In this document: one piece after another, positions 15,716 through 25,235 of the stretch
Position numbering within the stretch: position 1 is the first letter of the stretch
Layout: every line of letters starts with the position of its first letter
NCBI GenBank assembly: GCA_002381185.1
Contig: DFOA01000058.1
Coordinates: 1-64,000, forward strand
From: Firmicutes bacterium UBA3553
Lineage (GTDB): Bacteria > Bacillota > Clostridia > Tissierellales > Sedimentibacteraceae
Reading direction: 5' to 3'
Length of the DNA stretch: 64,000 nucleotides
Translations under genes and position numbers: made by a program
Notes under the pieces: model-generated
What the model was told of the DNA's origin: nothing
The model's database searches: none
What the model saw: the letters and a program-made list of their open reading frames with translations, nothing else

Positions 15716-17509
15716 CTAAATAATTTCATATTCTTTCAATAATTTCTCAATATCTGTTCCTGCTATCTGTTTCAAAATTTTACGTTTTGTCAACGGCGGT
15801 AAATTAATTTCCGGTTTATCTCCATCTAACAAGCACTTACCTGCATTTAATAAATAGCGGATATCATATCTTGAAGAATATACCTCTGGAACTCCTTTTT
15901 CAACTCCAGTTAAAACATATACTGCTTCCATAGCTGTACGTCCTGAATATTCTATAGTAAATACTGTGTCACGTCCCGGATCATCCAATGTTTCAGCAAA
16001 TTGTCCAAGAAAAGCAAAGTTTATTGCATTCTTCGGTACAACATATGGACGGTCTCCAAATTCACGAACCATAAATTGAGATGTAATAAACGGCATCATA
16101 ACAGGAATTGCAGTGCATGATCCCGCTAATTCTTCGATTTGATCTGCAGGAACGCCTATATGATATAACCATTCTTTTGTGATTTCCTTACCAGTACAAT
16201 CTCTCATAGGTTTTTTAATATAATCCCCAGGAACATCTGAAAACAAACCATATACCCAAACAACAACGTCTTTTTCAGGTTGCCCATAATATTGTTCCTG
16301 GCGATTTATTGTCCAACTCATCAACCATGAAGAATCAATGGCAGTTACTATGCCGCCTGTAACGGTACCTCCGCCATATGGTGAACGTTTTGTAATCTTT
16401 TCAATGTACTTAGGGACACGTTCATCATGGCAGGTTACTGTACAAGACTCCCAACTGGATTTTTCCGGGTCTGTAGAGAATTTATCCGGATTTCCAAATT
16501 CATCTGACTGAGCCGATATATTTCTCCATAACCTCCAACACCCCTCCGGCTCTTTATTAAATGGCGCAGGAGTATTATCATCACCATATCCGGAGCCTTC
16601 AGTCATAGAACCATTAGTAATAAATACTAAGTCATTTTCTGTTAAATCAATCGAAACATCTTTTCCATTTCTATCTTTTGCAACTATTCTCTTTGCAACC
16701 TTTTTATCATCTGAAACTGAGAACTCAACATTATCGACAGTGATTCCGTATTCAAATTTAGCACCATTGTCTTCCAAATATTTAATCATTGGCTTTACGA
16801 ATGAAGTGTACTGATCATGTCGTGAAAACTGTAAAGCTGAAAGATCTGGTAAGCCTCCGACATGATGGATGAAGCGATTCATATATAGTTTCATCTCTAA
16901 AGCACTATGCCAATTTTCAAAAGCAAACATTGTTCTCCAATATGTCCAGAAATCACTATTTAAAAGTTCCTTGGAAAAAATATCTTCAATAGATTTGTTT
17001 TGAAGTTCTTCATCTGACATATTTACAAAAGCAGCTAATTCTTTTGCCAAATCTTGACCTAAATTAAATTTTCCATTGTCATATCGTTCACCTTGGTTTT
17101 TAGTAATACGGCAATTACTAAAGTTCGGATCATCGTAGTTTGTATAATAAAAATGATCTAACACAGTCATATTAGGATTTTCTGTAGATGGCAACGAACT
17201 GAACAAGTTCCATAAAACTTCAAAATGATGTCCCATTTCACGTCCGCCACGTGCCACATAGCCAGCATTCTGACGAACTGCACCATCCAAAGATCCACCG
17301 GGAATATCTAATTGCTCTAAAAAAGTAATCTTGCTGCCATCCATGTGAGCATCACGAATTAAAAAGCACCCGGCAGCCAAGGCACCAATTCCAGTACCAA
17401 TTAAATACGCCTTTTTATCTTCAATTCCTTTAGGCTTTCTTGCATTCACCAACGTATGGTAAGTTCCATTTGTAAGTGTAAGTCTATCATCATGTGTCTT
17501 TAATTTCAT
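15716..17509 (-). CDS. ohyA: Oleate hydratase (67-kDa myosin-cross-reactive antigen family)
   Basis: 597-residue FAD-dependent fatty acid hydratase, close to the usual 565-600 residues. The nucleotide-binding GTGIGALAAG is at 38-47, followed by LEQLDIPGGSLDGA. The middle contains RGGREMGHHFEVLWNLFSSL, and the C-terminal FAD segment reads FAFLGQFAETLDDPGRDT. It adds water to the cis-9 double bond of oleate or linoleate to give 10-hydroxy acids, usually as detoxification of free unsaturated fatty acids. GAAGGAGAT precedes the ATG. A TetR gene lies upstream on the same strand and may control it; an inverted repeat CTCCTA-N12-TAGGAG at 17552-17575 is a possible operator. Confidence 0.93.
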   Translation of the reverse strand: MKLKTHDDRLTLTNGTYHTLVNARKPKGIEDKKAYLIGTGIGALAAGCFLIRDAHMDGSKITFLEQLDIPGGSLDGAVRQNAGYVARGGREMGHHFEVLWNLFSSLPSTENPNMTVLDHFYYTNYDDPNFSNCRITKNQGERYDNGKFNLGQDLAKELAAFVNMSDEELQNKSIEDIFSKELLNSDFWTYWRTMFAFENWHSALEMKLYMNRFIHHVGGLPDLSALQFSRHDQYTSFVKPMIKYLEDNGAKFEYGITVDNVEFSVSDDKKVAKRIVAKDRNGKDVSIDLTENDLVFITNGSMTEGSGYGDDNTPAPFNKEPEGCWRLWRNISAQSDEFGNPDKFSTDPEKSSWESCTVTCHDERVPKYIEKITKRSPYGGGTVTGGIVTAIDSSWLMSWTINRQEQYYGQPEKDVVVWVYGLFSDVPGDYIKKPMRDCTGKEITKEWLYHIGVPADQIEELAGSCTAIPVMMPFITSQFMVREFGDRPYVVPKNAINFAFLGQFAETLDDPGRDTVFTIEYSGRTAMEAVYVLTGVEKGVPEVYSSRYDIRYLLNAGKCLLDGDKPEINLPPLTKRKILKQIAGTDIEKLLKEYEII

Positions 17510-17551
17510 TGTATCTCCTTCTTTCTTAATTTTTTAATATTCTCCTAAATT

Positions 17552-17575
17552 CTACTATATAGGAGTTCTTCTCCG
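17552..17575. promoter_or_regulatory. Inverted repeat upstream of oleate hydratase gene
   Basis: CTCCTA and TAGGAG flank 12 AT-rich bases, 43 bp upstream of the ohyA ATG. The position suits an operator for the upstream TetR protein, but the repeat is short. Confidence 0.3.
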
Positions 17576-17702
17576 CTCCATTAGCATGCAAATATGGTGC
17601 AGTGAATAATAAGTTTCCTTTTAATTTTTGAATACCTATTATCCATATGATTTGTATAAATCTATAATATAATTTTTTTATATCTTTTTCATTAGATAAA
17701 CA

Positions 17703-17735
17703 AACTGCCGTGTTCGAAATTCGAACACGGCAGTT
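17703..17735 (-). terminator. Perfect palindrome, probable terminator of the TetR gene
   Basis: 33-bp perfect palindrome with 16-bp arms (AACTGCCGTGTTCGAA) around one base. On the minus strand it is followed by TGTTTATCT. It lies 62 bp downstream of the TetR stop. A double role as a binding site cannot be excluded. Confidence 0.7.
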
Positions 17736-17796
17736 AATATGTCTGATTTTTAGGCATTAAAGCCCAAATGTCTGATAATAAAAAATGTCTATTGAT

Positions 17797-18369
17797 TTAC
17801 TTGGTATCATTTAAACCGGCGCTTCTTTTAAGGGATAATTCGATATTTCCATCAAAGAGCTCCCCGATTCGCCTGATGATAGTATCAGGGTCTTCCTTCA
17901 TTCCGGGAGCAATCCAGCGCAGCACCATTTCAGTGAGGGCGCACTGATAAAAAGAAGCAATCAGTTTTTTGTCTCCTGAAGATGCCGGGATACTATTGCT
18001 TACTTTCTCAACATACCGCATCATGACATTTCCTGATACATTGTATATATAGTTTACTAATTCTTCTCTCTGCATTGAATTATATACATGATAAATGGCT
18101 GTTCTGTTTTCTAAAGCAAACTTAGCCGCAGCAATAAAGCTCTCTTCCCATGAGAGAGTGTCATTATATTCATTAATGACTGTCTGAAGTTCTGTTTGGA
18201 ATATCTCCGACAGAAGTACATATATATCTGTGTAGTAATAATAAAAGGTATTTCTATTGATATCGCATGCTGCAGCAATATCCTTAACTGTGATTTTGTT
18301 AAGCGGATGTTCATTGAGCATTTCTATGAATGCCTTACGAATCATTTTTTTAGTATATTGCGGTGCCAA
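17797..18369 (-). CDS. TetR/AcrR family regulator
   Basis: 190 residues. The N-terminal HTH runs from TKKMIRKAFIEML to the recognition helix ITVKDIAAACDINRNTFYYYY, and the C-terminal half is a helical ligand domain. The start is a TTG preceded by GGAGGTGACAGC, a strong site for an alternative start codon. It is followed on the same strand by oleate hydratase; fatty-acid-sensing TetR proteins next to hydratase genes are plausible regulators, but the ligand is not shown by the sequence. Confidence 0.85.
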   Translation of the reverse strand: MAPQYTKKMIRKAFIEMLNEHPLNKITVKDIAAACDINRNTFYYYYTDIYVLLSEIFQTELQTVINEYNDTLSWEESFIAAAKFALENRTAIYHVYNSMQREELVNYIYNVSGNVMMRYVEKVSNSIPASSGDKKLIASFYQCALTEMVLRWIAPGMKEDPDTIIRRIGELFDGNIELSLKRSAGLNDTK

Positions 18370-18462
18370 GCTGTCACCTCCTTAACCCTTATCTGCATTC
18401 AAATATTAATAAAAATGCAAGCAACTTTTTATTGAAAATAGCTTACGATTTATATGATGAAA

Positions 18463-18504
18463 CGGCAACTCCCTGCAGAAAAAAACTCTGCAAGGGGGTT
18501 GCCG
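18463..18504 (-). terminator. Strong terminator of the XpaC/TelA operon
   Basis: CGGCAACTCCCTGCAG pairs with CTGCAAGGGGGTTGCCG (minor mismatches). It lies just downstream of telA and has T-rich flanks on both sides. Confidence 0.75.
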
Positions 18505-18513
18505 CTTTTCTAA

Positions 18514-19662
18514 TTAAACTCTCATTTCTAAAAGTTTATTTTTCAATTCTGTTTCGATTCGGCTCAACTCAATTTCTGCTTCCTTCCTTTTCTGACGGCC
18601 TTCTGTCTGAATACGCATTACCTCATCCAGCGTCGAAATCAATGATTCATTGGTGATACGAAGTGTCTCAATATCTACAATTCCCCGCTCTGATTCTTTA
18701 GCTGTATCTATCGTTGCCGTTTTAAGTATTTCTGCATTTTTTCTTAATAACTCATTAGTCATATCCGTCACTTCTCTCTGAGCTTTTGCAGCCTGGCCTG
18801 AATGTGTAACTCCCAGGGCTAAAACCATCTGACCTTTCCAAAGAGGAATTGTGTTGACAATTGTGGACTGAATTTTCTCAGCCATGATTGTATCATTTCC
18901 CTGAACCAGGCGGATCTGTGGCGCCATTTGAATTGATATCATTCTGGTCAACTCCAAATCATGAATCTTCTTTTCAAAACGGTTACATATAGCAATCAAA
19001 TCATTAACAGCCTGTGCATCCTCCGGCAGACCGCTGGCAGCTGATTTTTCCATCAGCACAGGTAATTCTTCCTTCTGAACTTTATCCAGTTTCTTTTTAC
19101 CAGCAAGTATATACATAGAAAGCTCTTTAAAATATGTTTTATTAAGATCATACATTTTATCAAGCATTGCTATGTCTTTCAGAAGCTGCATCTGATTTGC
19201 CTCCAAAGACTCGCAGATTTTATTTATATTTACTTCTGCCTTATCATATTTAGCCTTCATTGCTGTAAGTTTATTTGATGATTTTTTGAAGAACCCCAAA
19301 AATCCTTTTTCTTCTTCATCTGCATCAAAGCTTTTTAATTCTGTTACAACGCTTGAAAGCATTTCGCCTATTTCACCCAGGTCTTTGGTTTTTACATTGT
19401 TTAGTGCAGACTCTGAAAAATCTGCTATTTTCTTTTGAGCTCCTACACCATATTGAAGAATCTGATTAGATTTTGTTAGGTCAATTTGATTTACAAAATC
19501 ATCAATCATCTTTTTCTCTTCCGATGTCAGTGTACTTTCATCAAATACCGGTTTTTCAATCTGATTGTTGTCCTTTTTTGCTATCTCGCTGTATGATTCC
19601 CCCCTAGCTGAAGTTTCATCACCAAAAGGCTCAAGAATTAATTTAGGTACCTCATTATTCAT
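18514..19662 (-). CDS. Toxic anion resistance protein TelA family
   Basis: 382 residues of mostly alpha-helical, coiled-coil character with the TelA signatures QILQYGVGAQKKIADFSESAL and IPLWKGQMVLALG, followed by AKAQREVTDMTNELLRKNAE. The family is linked to tellurite and cell-envelope stress tolerance; its biochemical action is unknown. No membrane span is present. GGGGAAG precedes the ATG. It follows the XpaC-like gene by 19 bp, the usual XpaC-TelA pairing. Confidence 0.88.
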   Translation of the reverse strand: MNNEVPKLILEPFGDETSARGESYSEIAKKDNNQIEKPVFDESTLTSEEKKMIDDFVNQIDLTKSNQILQYGVGAQKKIADFSESALNNVKTKDLGEIGEMLSSVVTELKSFDADEEEKGFLGFFKKSSNKLTAMKAKYDKAEVNINKICESLEANQMQLLKDIAMLDKMYDLNKTYFKELSMYILAGKKKLDKVQKEELPVLMEKSAASGLPEDAQAVNDLIAICNRFEKKIHDLELTRMISIQMAPQIRLVQGNDTIMAEKIQSTIVNTIPLWKGQMVLALGVTHSGQAAKAQREVTDMTNELLRKNAEILKTATIDTAKESERGIVDIETLRITNESLISTLDEVMRIQTEGRQKRKEAEIELSRIETELKNKLLEMRV

Positions 19663-19681
19663 TGTTTTCTTCCCCTATAAT

Positions 19682-20947
19682 TTATTTTATATTCTTTTTC
19701 GCTAATCCTTCCTGCGCAAGCATAGTCTCCAATACAGATATATCCGTAGATACATCCATTGCTGCATCCTGGAACAGATCATCCAACAAATTTTCAAATG
19801 CAAGATTAATTGTATCCATGGTATCTTCTATCTCTTTCTTGGCAGTTGATATATTTTCGCCTCTGATAGGCTGATAGTCAAATTCTCTGTACGCATCCAG
19901 CAATTTTAATGTTGTTGGTAAAAAATATTCCGTAAATTTCTTTATTTCAGGAAATTTTTCAGGATGAGCCTCTACATAATCAAAAATTTTTCCCGTTACT
20001 TCTTCGAGTCTGTCTAATTTACGGGAGATTTCTTCTCCTGGTATTTCAATATTTGCATTTTTGATTTTCTGAACATACTGCCGTCCTTCATCAATTGCTT
20101 TTCTGATTTCAGGCTCCATTGCATCTTTCTTATTATCTTTATCTTTCTGGGCCTGTTCCTGTCGCAATGTATCTTCTTTATTCTTTGCCTGTTCCTCCAT
20201 TTCCCTCATTCTCATATTTTCCTGCAATCTGAGATACTGTTCATAGCTTTCGTTGTTCAACATAAAACAGGTCTTTTTTTCATCAATATGTCCTTCAGGG
20301 AACATTCCTATATCAATCATTTTCTGCAAATCTTTAGCTATATATTTGCTGCTTCGTCCTGTACCAGAAGAAAAATCCTTAATCATAAAGTATTTGAGAT
20401 CATGCATCTGTGCTATATACTTCTGGAACCTCTTTAATCTCTTCCGGATCCTGCCTCCACTCAATAATAAAGCCATGCTCGCCACAAAGCATGGAAGCAG
20501 TATAAAGGTTATGATATCATACATAATTCTGATTCCAAGCTTATATCCTGTTATTGCTAATACGATTGATGCAATTAGAAACATAATACTTCCGATTGAA
20601 CCAAATACAGTAAGCAATATGCTTGAAACCTTTCCAACCGGAACGGTAATTTTATCCGACTTTGAAGCTGGTTTATTTTTTTTATATCCCATCTGATCAT
20701 TATTAAAATTCCATGTTTCTGAATATCTGTCATGACTATACTGATAATCATCAAACTTCCACGACTGATTATTCCATGTCTGATGATTGGAATGCTTTCC
20801 TGCAATTGATCTTCTGACCTCATCAAGTGCACCGTTAACAACATTTCTGACATCACGGTTCAGTCTGTTGAAATCCCTATTGTTCACCGCATCCTGAACA
20901 ATATTGCGTATTTCATCGCCTAAATTTAAACCTCCACGGTTATTCAT
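19682..20947 (-). CDS. XpaC-like (5-bromo-4-chloroindolyl phosphate hydrolysis family) membrane protein
   Basis: 421 residues from the chosen ATG, which follows GGAGG by five bases; a TTG four codons upstream overlaps that site. A hydrophilic N terminus rich in Asn and Arg precedes two membrane spans (about 125-185, VSSILLTVFGSIGSIMFLIA and IITFILLPCFVASMALLLSG). A charged coiled-coil (EMEEQAKNKEDTLRQEQAQK region) and the XpaC C-terminal helices follow. It partners TelA. The historical name reflects a phosphatase screen and does not establish enzyme activity. Confidence 0.82.
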   Translation of the reverse strand: MNNRGGLNLGDEIRNIVQDAVNNRDFNRLNRDVRNVVNGALDEVRRSIAGKHSNHQTWNNQSWKFDDYQYSHDRYSETWNFNNDQMGYKKNKPASKSDKITVPVGKVSSILLTVFGSIGSIMFLIASIVLAITGYKLGIRIMYDIITFILLPCFVASMALLLSGGRIRKRLKRFQKYIAQMHDLKYFMIKDFSSGTGRSSKYIAKDLQKMIDIGMFPEGHIDEKKTCFMLNNESYEQYLRLQENMRMREMEEQAKNKEDTLRQEQAQKDKDNKKDAMEPEIRKAIDEGRQYVQKIKNANIEIPGEEISRKLDRLEEVTGKIFDYVEAHPEKFPEIKKFTEYFLPTTLKLLDAYREFDYQPIRGENISTAKKEIEDTMDTINLAFENLLDDLFQDAAMDVSTDISVLETMLAQEGLAKKNIK

Positions 20948-21400
20948 ATATGCCTCCAAGCTTTTACCTTTTGAATAGGGCTTCCTTCATTTAGCTAAAT
21001 AATAAAATGTTCAATCACTTTCTAATTGAATATTCTAAAAAATCCATTTGTTTTATTTGATAAATTATACCATATCTGATTTTTGAAATCAATATTATTG
21101 AGAGGGTGTCTTTATTTGTATATATCTGTTTCAGATTATCATTTGATTAAATAGTTTCTACTCTTTGTAAAATAATATCCGTACAGTAGCTTTCAAAATA
21201 ACGTCTATGAATTTTAAATAAGGTATTTTTACATATTCTCTAATTTCTCAATATTTTCCGAATTAAGCTTTCATATAAAAATAAGGCTAAGCTAAAACTA
21301 CTTCTTAGCCAGCCTTAATACTTTAAGCTTGATATCCCTCACTGCCCCAACATTCGAATTAATTTTTATAGTATCGACATTATTACATTAATAAATAAAC
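20948..21400. other. Intergenic stretch without genes
   Basis: About 450 bp of AT-rich DNA between the XpaC-like gene and the hydrogenase-like gene. The only structure seen is the terminator at 21285-21310. No conserved coding frame was found on either strand. Confidence 0.6.
21285..21310 (-). terminator. Rho-independent terminator of hydrogenase-like operon
   Basis: GGCTAAG and CTTAGCC form a 7-bp stem followed on the minus strand by TTATTTTTAT. Confidence 0.65.
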
Positions 21401-22906
21401 TTATTTGCTTTTTAATTTTTCATCAATAATTTCATTATCCAGTGGAGACTTGCATACAGCCTGGTTTTTAAATTCTGTTACAGCCTTTCTGACTCTATTG
21501 AAGGATGCTAATGTCCCCGGTCCGGCAATACATCCGCCTGCGCATGCCATACCTTCAAGCAGGCACCCATTCTTTTTTCCTGCCTTTGCCAGCCTCATAA
21601 GCTTTACACATTCATGCAAGGTAGATGCACCCTCAACATTTATTTCCTTTGAAGGATCCAGTGATAAAGCAGTCTTCTTCACTGCTTCAGCTACTCCACC
21701 TGCTATAGCGTAACCTCTCCCTAGTGAAGAAGCATCCTGTATTTCTTTTGATACCTCAATTTCCGATAATTCTATTCCTTTGGCAACAAACATACCCATA
21801 AGTTCCTCAAAGGTTATTACAAAATGCACATAATCCTTTACATCTTCTCTTAATGCTTCTAATTTCTTAGAAATACAAGGTCCTATAAAGGTTATCTTTG
21901 CATCCGGGTCCTTTTTCTTAATATATTTTGCAGTCTCAACCATTGGAGAAGAAGAATCTGATATATATTCATATTGATCTGGAAATAGCTTTTTAACCAT
22001 TATTGTCCAGGAATTACAGCAGCTTGTTCCCATATAAGGAATTTCATCCGGTACCTTTTTTAGAAATTCTTTTGCTTCACGTAAAGTTGTAATATCTGCT
22101 CCTAAGCTTACCTCGACAACATCTTCAAACCCAAGCTGTTTTATGCCCTCAAATATTTGAACAGGAGAAGCTAACGGTCCAAACTGTCCTAAAAATGATG
22201 GGGCTATTATAGCATACATATGATTATTGGTTTTTAGCGCTTTAATAAGCTGATATATTTGAGACTTATCCGAAATCGCTCCATAAGGACACTGAACAAT
22301 GCAATTCCCGCAGGATACGCATCTATCCATGTTTATCTGGGCTCTTCCTAAATAATCACTTTCTATTGCATTAACGCCACATGCAGCAGCACAAGGCCTT
22401 TCATATTGCACAATTGCGCTATATGGACAGGTTTCCTTACATCTGCCGCATTTGATGCATTTATCCTGATCAATGATTGCCCTGTTCTTTCCTATGGAAA
22501 CCGCATTTGTCGGGCACACATTTGTACAGGGATGAGCCAAGCACTTTCTGCAATTGTCTGTTACATACAATGCCTTAGTTGGACATGCTTCGCATGCAAA
22601 AGTAATGACATTTATCAAAGGCTCAATAAATTGAGTTTCATTTACATCTACTTCAGAAATTCCGTCTGTAACACGATTATACTCAATTGGTTTTCTTGCA
22701 TTTAATCCTATTGTAAGTCTTAGACGTTCATCTACTATTGCTCTTTCTCTAAATATGCTGTCTCTGTAAGTAGCTACTTCTCCGGGTAATATCTCAAAAG
22801 ATGATTTCTCTAATTCGCTTAAATCAGCGCCGTCATAAGCCATTTTCGCGATTTTCGCAAATACCTGCCTCCTTATTTTTATAAGATCAACATAACTTTC
22901 CTTCAT
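21401..22906 (-). CDS. Monomeric [FeFe]-hydrogenase-like iron-sulfur protein
   Basis: 501 residues. The N-terminal part (about 105-215) is ferredoxin-like with at least three Cys clusters: CEACPT, DKCIKCGRCKETCPY and DRCVSCGNCIVQCPY. H-cluster motifs follow: L1 TSCCNSW (294-300), L2 GPCISKKLE (342-350) and L3 GMACAGGCIAGPG (about 455). All four H-cluster cysteines and the proton-relay cysteine are present. L1 has Asn where catalytic enzymes usually have Pro, and L2 has Gly-Pro-Cys instead of Met-Pro-Cys, as in less studied groups. GGAGGAAGAA precedes the ATG. The upstream NuoE-like ferredoxin may be its electron partner. Whether it evolves hydrogen or senses it is open. Confidence 0.85.
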   Translation of the reverse strand: MKESYVDLIKIRRQVFAKIAKMAYDGADLSELEKSSFEILPGEVATYRDSIFRERAIVDERLRLTIGLNARKPIEYNRVTDGISEVDVNETQFIEPLINVITFACEACPTKALYVTDNCRKCLAHPCTNVCPTNAVSIGKNRAIIDQDKCIKCGRCKETCPYSAIVQYERPCAAACGVNAIESDYLGRAQINMDRCVSCGNCIVQCPYGAISDKSQIYQLIKALKTNNHMYAIIAPSFLGQFGPLASPVQIFEGIKQLGFEDVVEVSLGADITTLREAKEFLKKVPDEIPYMGTSCCNSWTIMVKKLFPDQYEYISDSSSPMVETAKYIKKKDPDAKITFIGPCISKKLEALREDVKDYVHFVITFEELMGMFVAKGIELSEIEVSKEIQDASSLGRGYAIAGGVAEAVKKTALSLDPSKEINVEGASTLHECVKLMRLAKAGKKNGCLLEGMACAGGCIAGPGTLASFNRVRKAVTEFKNQAVCKSPLDNEIIDEKLKSK

Positions 22907-22932
22907 TTAATTCTTCCTCCATGGTTCTTATG

Positions 22933-23202
22933 TCATTTTCTGATTGTGTTAATAATTTTCTCCATTACAGTCTGGCTAGTAGCATTATACATAGGCTCGT
23001 CATCTATAACTACTACAGGTGCCACATTTTTATCGGTATCTTTGCAAAATCCTAAACATTTTATTGCTTCTACTTCCAGTTCTTCATCATTATAATTGTC
23101 CGGATCTTCACTGATAATATCCTTTAAGTCATCAATCTGGTCTAAAATACTCATTGAACCTAACAATGTACAGCTTGAACCTACACAGACTTTTACCTTC
23201 AT
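22933..23202 (-). CDS. NuoE-like thioredoxin-fold [2Fe-2S] protein
   Basis: 89 residues with the four-cysteine pattern of NuoE/HydA-associated [2Fe-2S] ferredoxins: C-x4-C (CVGSSC) at the N terminus and C-x3-C (CLGFC) near residue 49. GGAGG precedes the ATG. It lies 26 bp upstream of the hydrogenase-like gene on the same strand and presumably shares its transcript, supplying or accepting electrons. It lacks the longer N-terminal helical part of true NuoE. Confidence 0.82.
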   Translation of the reverse strand: MKVKVCVGSSCTLLGSMSILDQIDDLKDIISEDPDNYNDEELEVEAIKCLGFCKDTDKNVAPVVVIDDEPMYNATSQTVMEKIINTIRK

Positions 23203-23434
23203 TATATTCCTCCAATTATTCTTGTTTTATCTTTTTTATCTATATTATATAATATTGAAACATACATTACTATAAAAAAGTTAATAATACTCATATTATT
23301 AATCCCTTTTATAGTAATTATTAATATATTTTCCAACTTAGCAGCTCACCGCGGTGAAATTGCTCAGGAGACAACAACTAATTACTACATGAATATAATA
23401 ATTATTCATGCATATTTACTTAACATTAATTAAA

Positions 23435-24691
23435 TCAGATAGAAAAATAAAGTGAATTCATGAGATAATTCTGTACGTATTTTTCAGTCAATTTCTTAAG
23501 ATAATTTTTTACAGTATTAATCCCTGTCTTTTGATTCTGATAGTTCTCTAAATATTTGAAAAAATTTATTTTTTCTTTTTCTGTTGCATAATTTTCAAAA
23601 TAACTCCATATATGCAATGCAGCATTTACAAAGCTGCCAGAGTCACCTTCACTTTTAAGACCTCTTTCCAGAAGGTTATAAAAGGCAATTGCAGAAAAGT
23701 TCTGTTTATCTTTTAAAAGTTCTATTATTTCTTGATATATAGCATTTGATCTTTCTAGTATTGTGTACTTGTACTTGCTCCATTCCTTTTCTAATACATT
23801 GATATTCAATTTTTTAGTTGTGCAATTTATGCATTTGACACAGGAAAGGTTTTTATCCTTAACCTCAAGCATGATGTCAATATCATTTCTGCCGAGCAAT
23901 TCATAAAATCTCATGAATTGATTAATACTTATAAAATCTGAATGAGAACCTTTCTTTTTTTGTTCAGCCTGCTGAGAATAATGTATTTTTTGATTTCCAT
24001 CTTCATTTTTCCATGTCGCTTTGCACTGCTCAATCCAATATGCATGGCTCATTTTTTGTTTTGGATAATTTATTTGGTGGTGCAGATTATCAAATATAAC
24101 TGGAATACTAAGCTTGAGCCCAATATCAAGAACTTCTTCGATATTATATATTTTATCATCATTTTCTATTACCAGACGCTTTTTAACATTATCCGGAAGC
24201 AGTTTGTAATTTTCAGCGAATCGTTCAACTGACAGCCTTTTGTTATCATAAGCACCGCCAATATGAAGCACAACCTTATGCTGTGAATTTACACCAAGAC
24301 TATCAAGGATTCTGGTATGATACACTAATTCCTCAACAGCCTTTATGGCAACATCCTTATTGTTGGAATTCAAAACAGTATACTGCCCCGGATGCAAGGA
24401 TACTCGCATGCTGCTTTTTTTAATCTTATTTCCTATGCAACGTATTTCCTCAGAAAAAGTTTCCCACCATTTTATCTTGTTAACTTCGCTGGAGCCAAAT
24501 GGTATCAGATCCGAACTAATCCTGAAAAGTTTTATGTTGTTTTCAATGTTATAATCGATCATGGTATTCAGGGAATTGATATTGTGCCTGATCAATTCAG
24601 TCAGCTTCTCGCTGCTTGCATTTTTTAATGTACAGCTCTTCATATCTGCATTTGCAGCTCCGATTAATTTGCATGCGTAGCCTATTCTCAT
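23435..24691 (-). CDS. uvsE: UV DNA damage endonuclease UvsE
   Basis: 418 residues. A TIM-barrel UVDE core occupies about 1-300, opening with MRIGYACKLIG and containing FRISSDLIPFGS, MRVSLHPGQYTVLNS, VLHIGGAYDNK, RLVIENDDK and PVIFDNLHHQIN, which supply the metal-binding His, Glu and Asp residues. UvsE nicks DNA 5' of UV photoproducts as an alternative to UvrABC. About 110 residues follow the barrel, including a Cys-x2-Cys pair (CVKCINC) near 285, making it longer than the roughly 300-residue minimal enzymes. It is a single gene; no clear SOS box is seen upstream. Confidence 0.9.
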   Translation of the reverse strand: MRIGYACKLIGAANADMKSCTLKNASSEKLTELIRHNINSLNTMIDYNIENNIKLFRISSDLIPFGSSEVNKIKWWETFSEEIRCIGNKIKKSSMRVSLHPGQYTVLNSNNKDVAIKAVEELVYHTRILDSLGVNSQHKVVLHIGGAYDNKRLSVERFAENYKLLPDNVKKRLVIENDDKIYNIEEVLDIGLKLSIPVIFDNLHHQINYPKQKMSHAYWIEQCKATWKNEDGNQKIHYSQQAEQKKKGSHSDFISINQFMRFYELLGRNDIDIMLEVKDKNLSCVKCINCTTKKLNINVLEKEWSKYKYTILERSNAIYQEIIELLKDKQNFSAIAFYNLLERGLKSEGDSGSFVNAALHIWSYFENYATEKEKINFFKYLENYQNQKTGINTVKNYLKKLTEKYVQNYLMNSLYFSI

Positions 24692-24912
24692 AATACATCC
24701 AGCCTTATATAATATCGTACATATTGTCTTAGCATCTGCGTAATCTGTTCCAGATACAAACTTACTATAGTGATTGTCAGAAATACTTAATTTTTCTATC
24801 TATATTTTATCATATATTCTGGTCTTTATTTAGGAAAGTTTTTGATTTATCAGCTCTGATTACCATGAAATATTTTTACATAAAATGAAAAAGCAATCCT
24901 CGTACTTAAAAC

Positions 24913-24941
24913 TTGCTAATTGGAAATTTATATGCTATTAT
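24913..24941 (+). promoter_or_regulatory. Sigma-A-type promoter of tRNA-Val
   Basis: TTGCTA (24913-24918) and TATTAT (24936-24941) are separated by exactly 17 bp, placing the start about five bases before the tRNA. Confidence 0.65.
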
Positions 24942-24952
24942 AGGATAGAATC

Positions 24953-25026
24953 GGACGGTTAGCTCAGCTGGTCAGAGCGCCACGTTGACATCGTGGAGGT
25001 CGTTGGTTCGATCCCAATATCGTCCA
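24953..25026 (+). tRNA. tRNA-Val (anticodon GAC)
   Basis: A 74-nt cloverleaf. Acceptor GGACGGT pairs with ATCGTCC (one G-U), the D arm is GCTC/GAGC, and the anticodon stem CCACG/CGTGG encloses the loop TTGACAT. The T arm includes GGTTCGATCC. CCA is not encoded. A promoter and a terminator flank it, so it is a single-gene transcript. No repeat of its 3' end was found in the window, so there is no sign of an integrated element. Confidence 0.95.
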
Positions 25027-25036
25027 TCAAAACAAG

Positions 25037-25073
25037 AGAACCCAAACCCTTATATGTAGAAGGTTTGGGTTCT
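25037..25073 (+). terminator. Terminator of tRNA-Val transcript
   Basis: AGAACCCAAACC pairs with GGTTTGGGTTCT and is followed by TTCATTTTTTG on the plus strand. Confidence 0.85.
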
Positions 25074-25235
25074 TTCATTTTTTGCTATGCTGTATGAATA
25101 ATCAAGGGGGTTCTTTCATTACTTTTTCTCTGAGTATTTTCTCAGTTTTAAAAGCTAACCTCTACTATGAATACATATAAATTATTTCTACAGCATCATT
25201 TTATTAGAAACTTTCTATCATTCCACTAAATCTGA

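Noticed and set aside
20253..20696. 147-residue open frame on the plus strand
   Set aside because: Antisense to the XpaC-like gene; hydrophobic stretches mirror its membrane segments.
23386..23410. CATGAATA-N7-TATTCATG inverted repeat as a terminator of uvsE
   Set aside because: The stem is AT-rich and weak and lacks a T tract on the minus strand.
24953..25073. tRNA-Val as an integration site for a mobile element
   Set aside because: No repeated copy of the tRNA 3' end and no integrase gene are present in the window.
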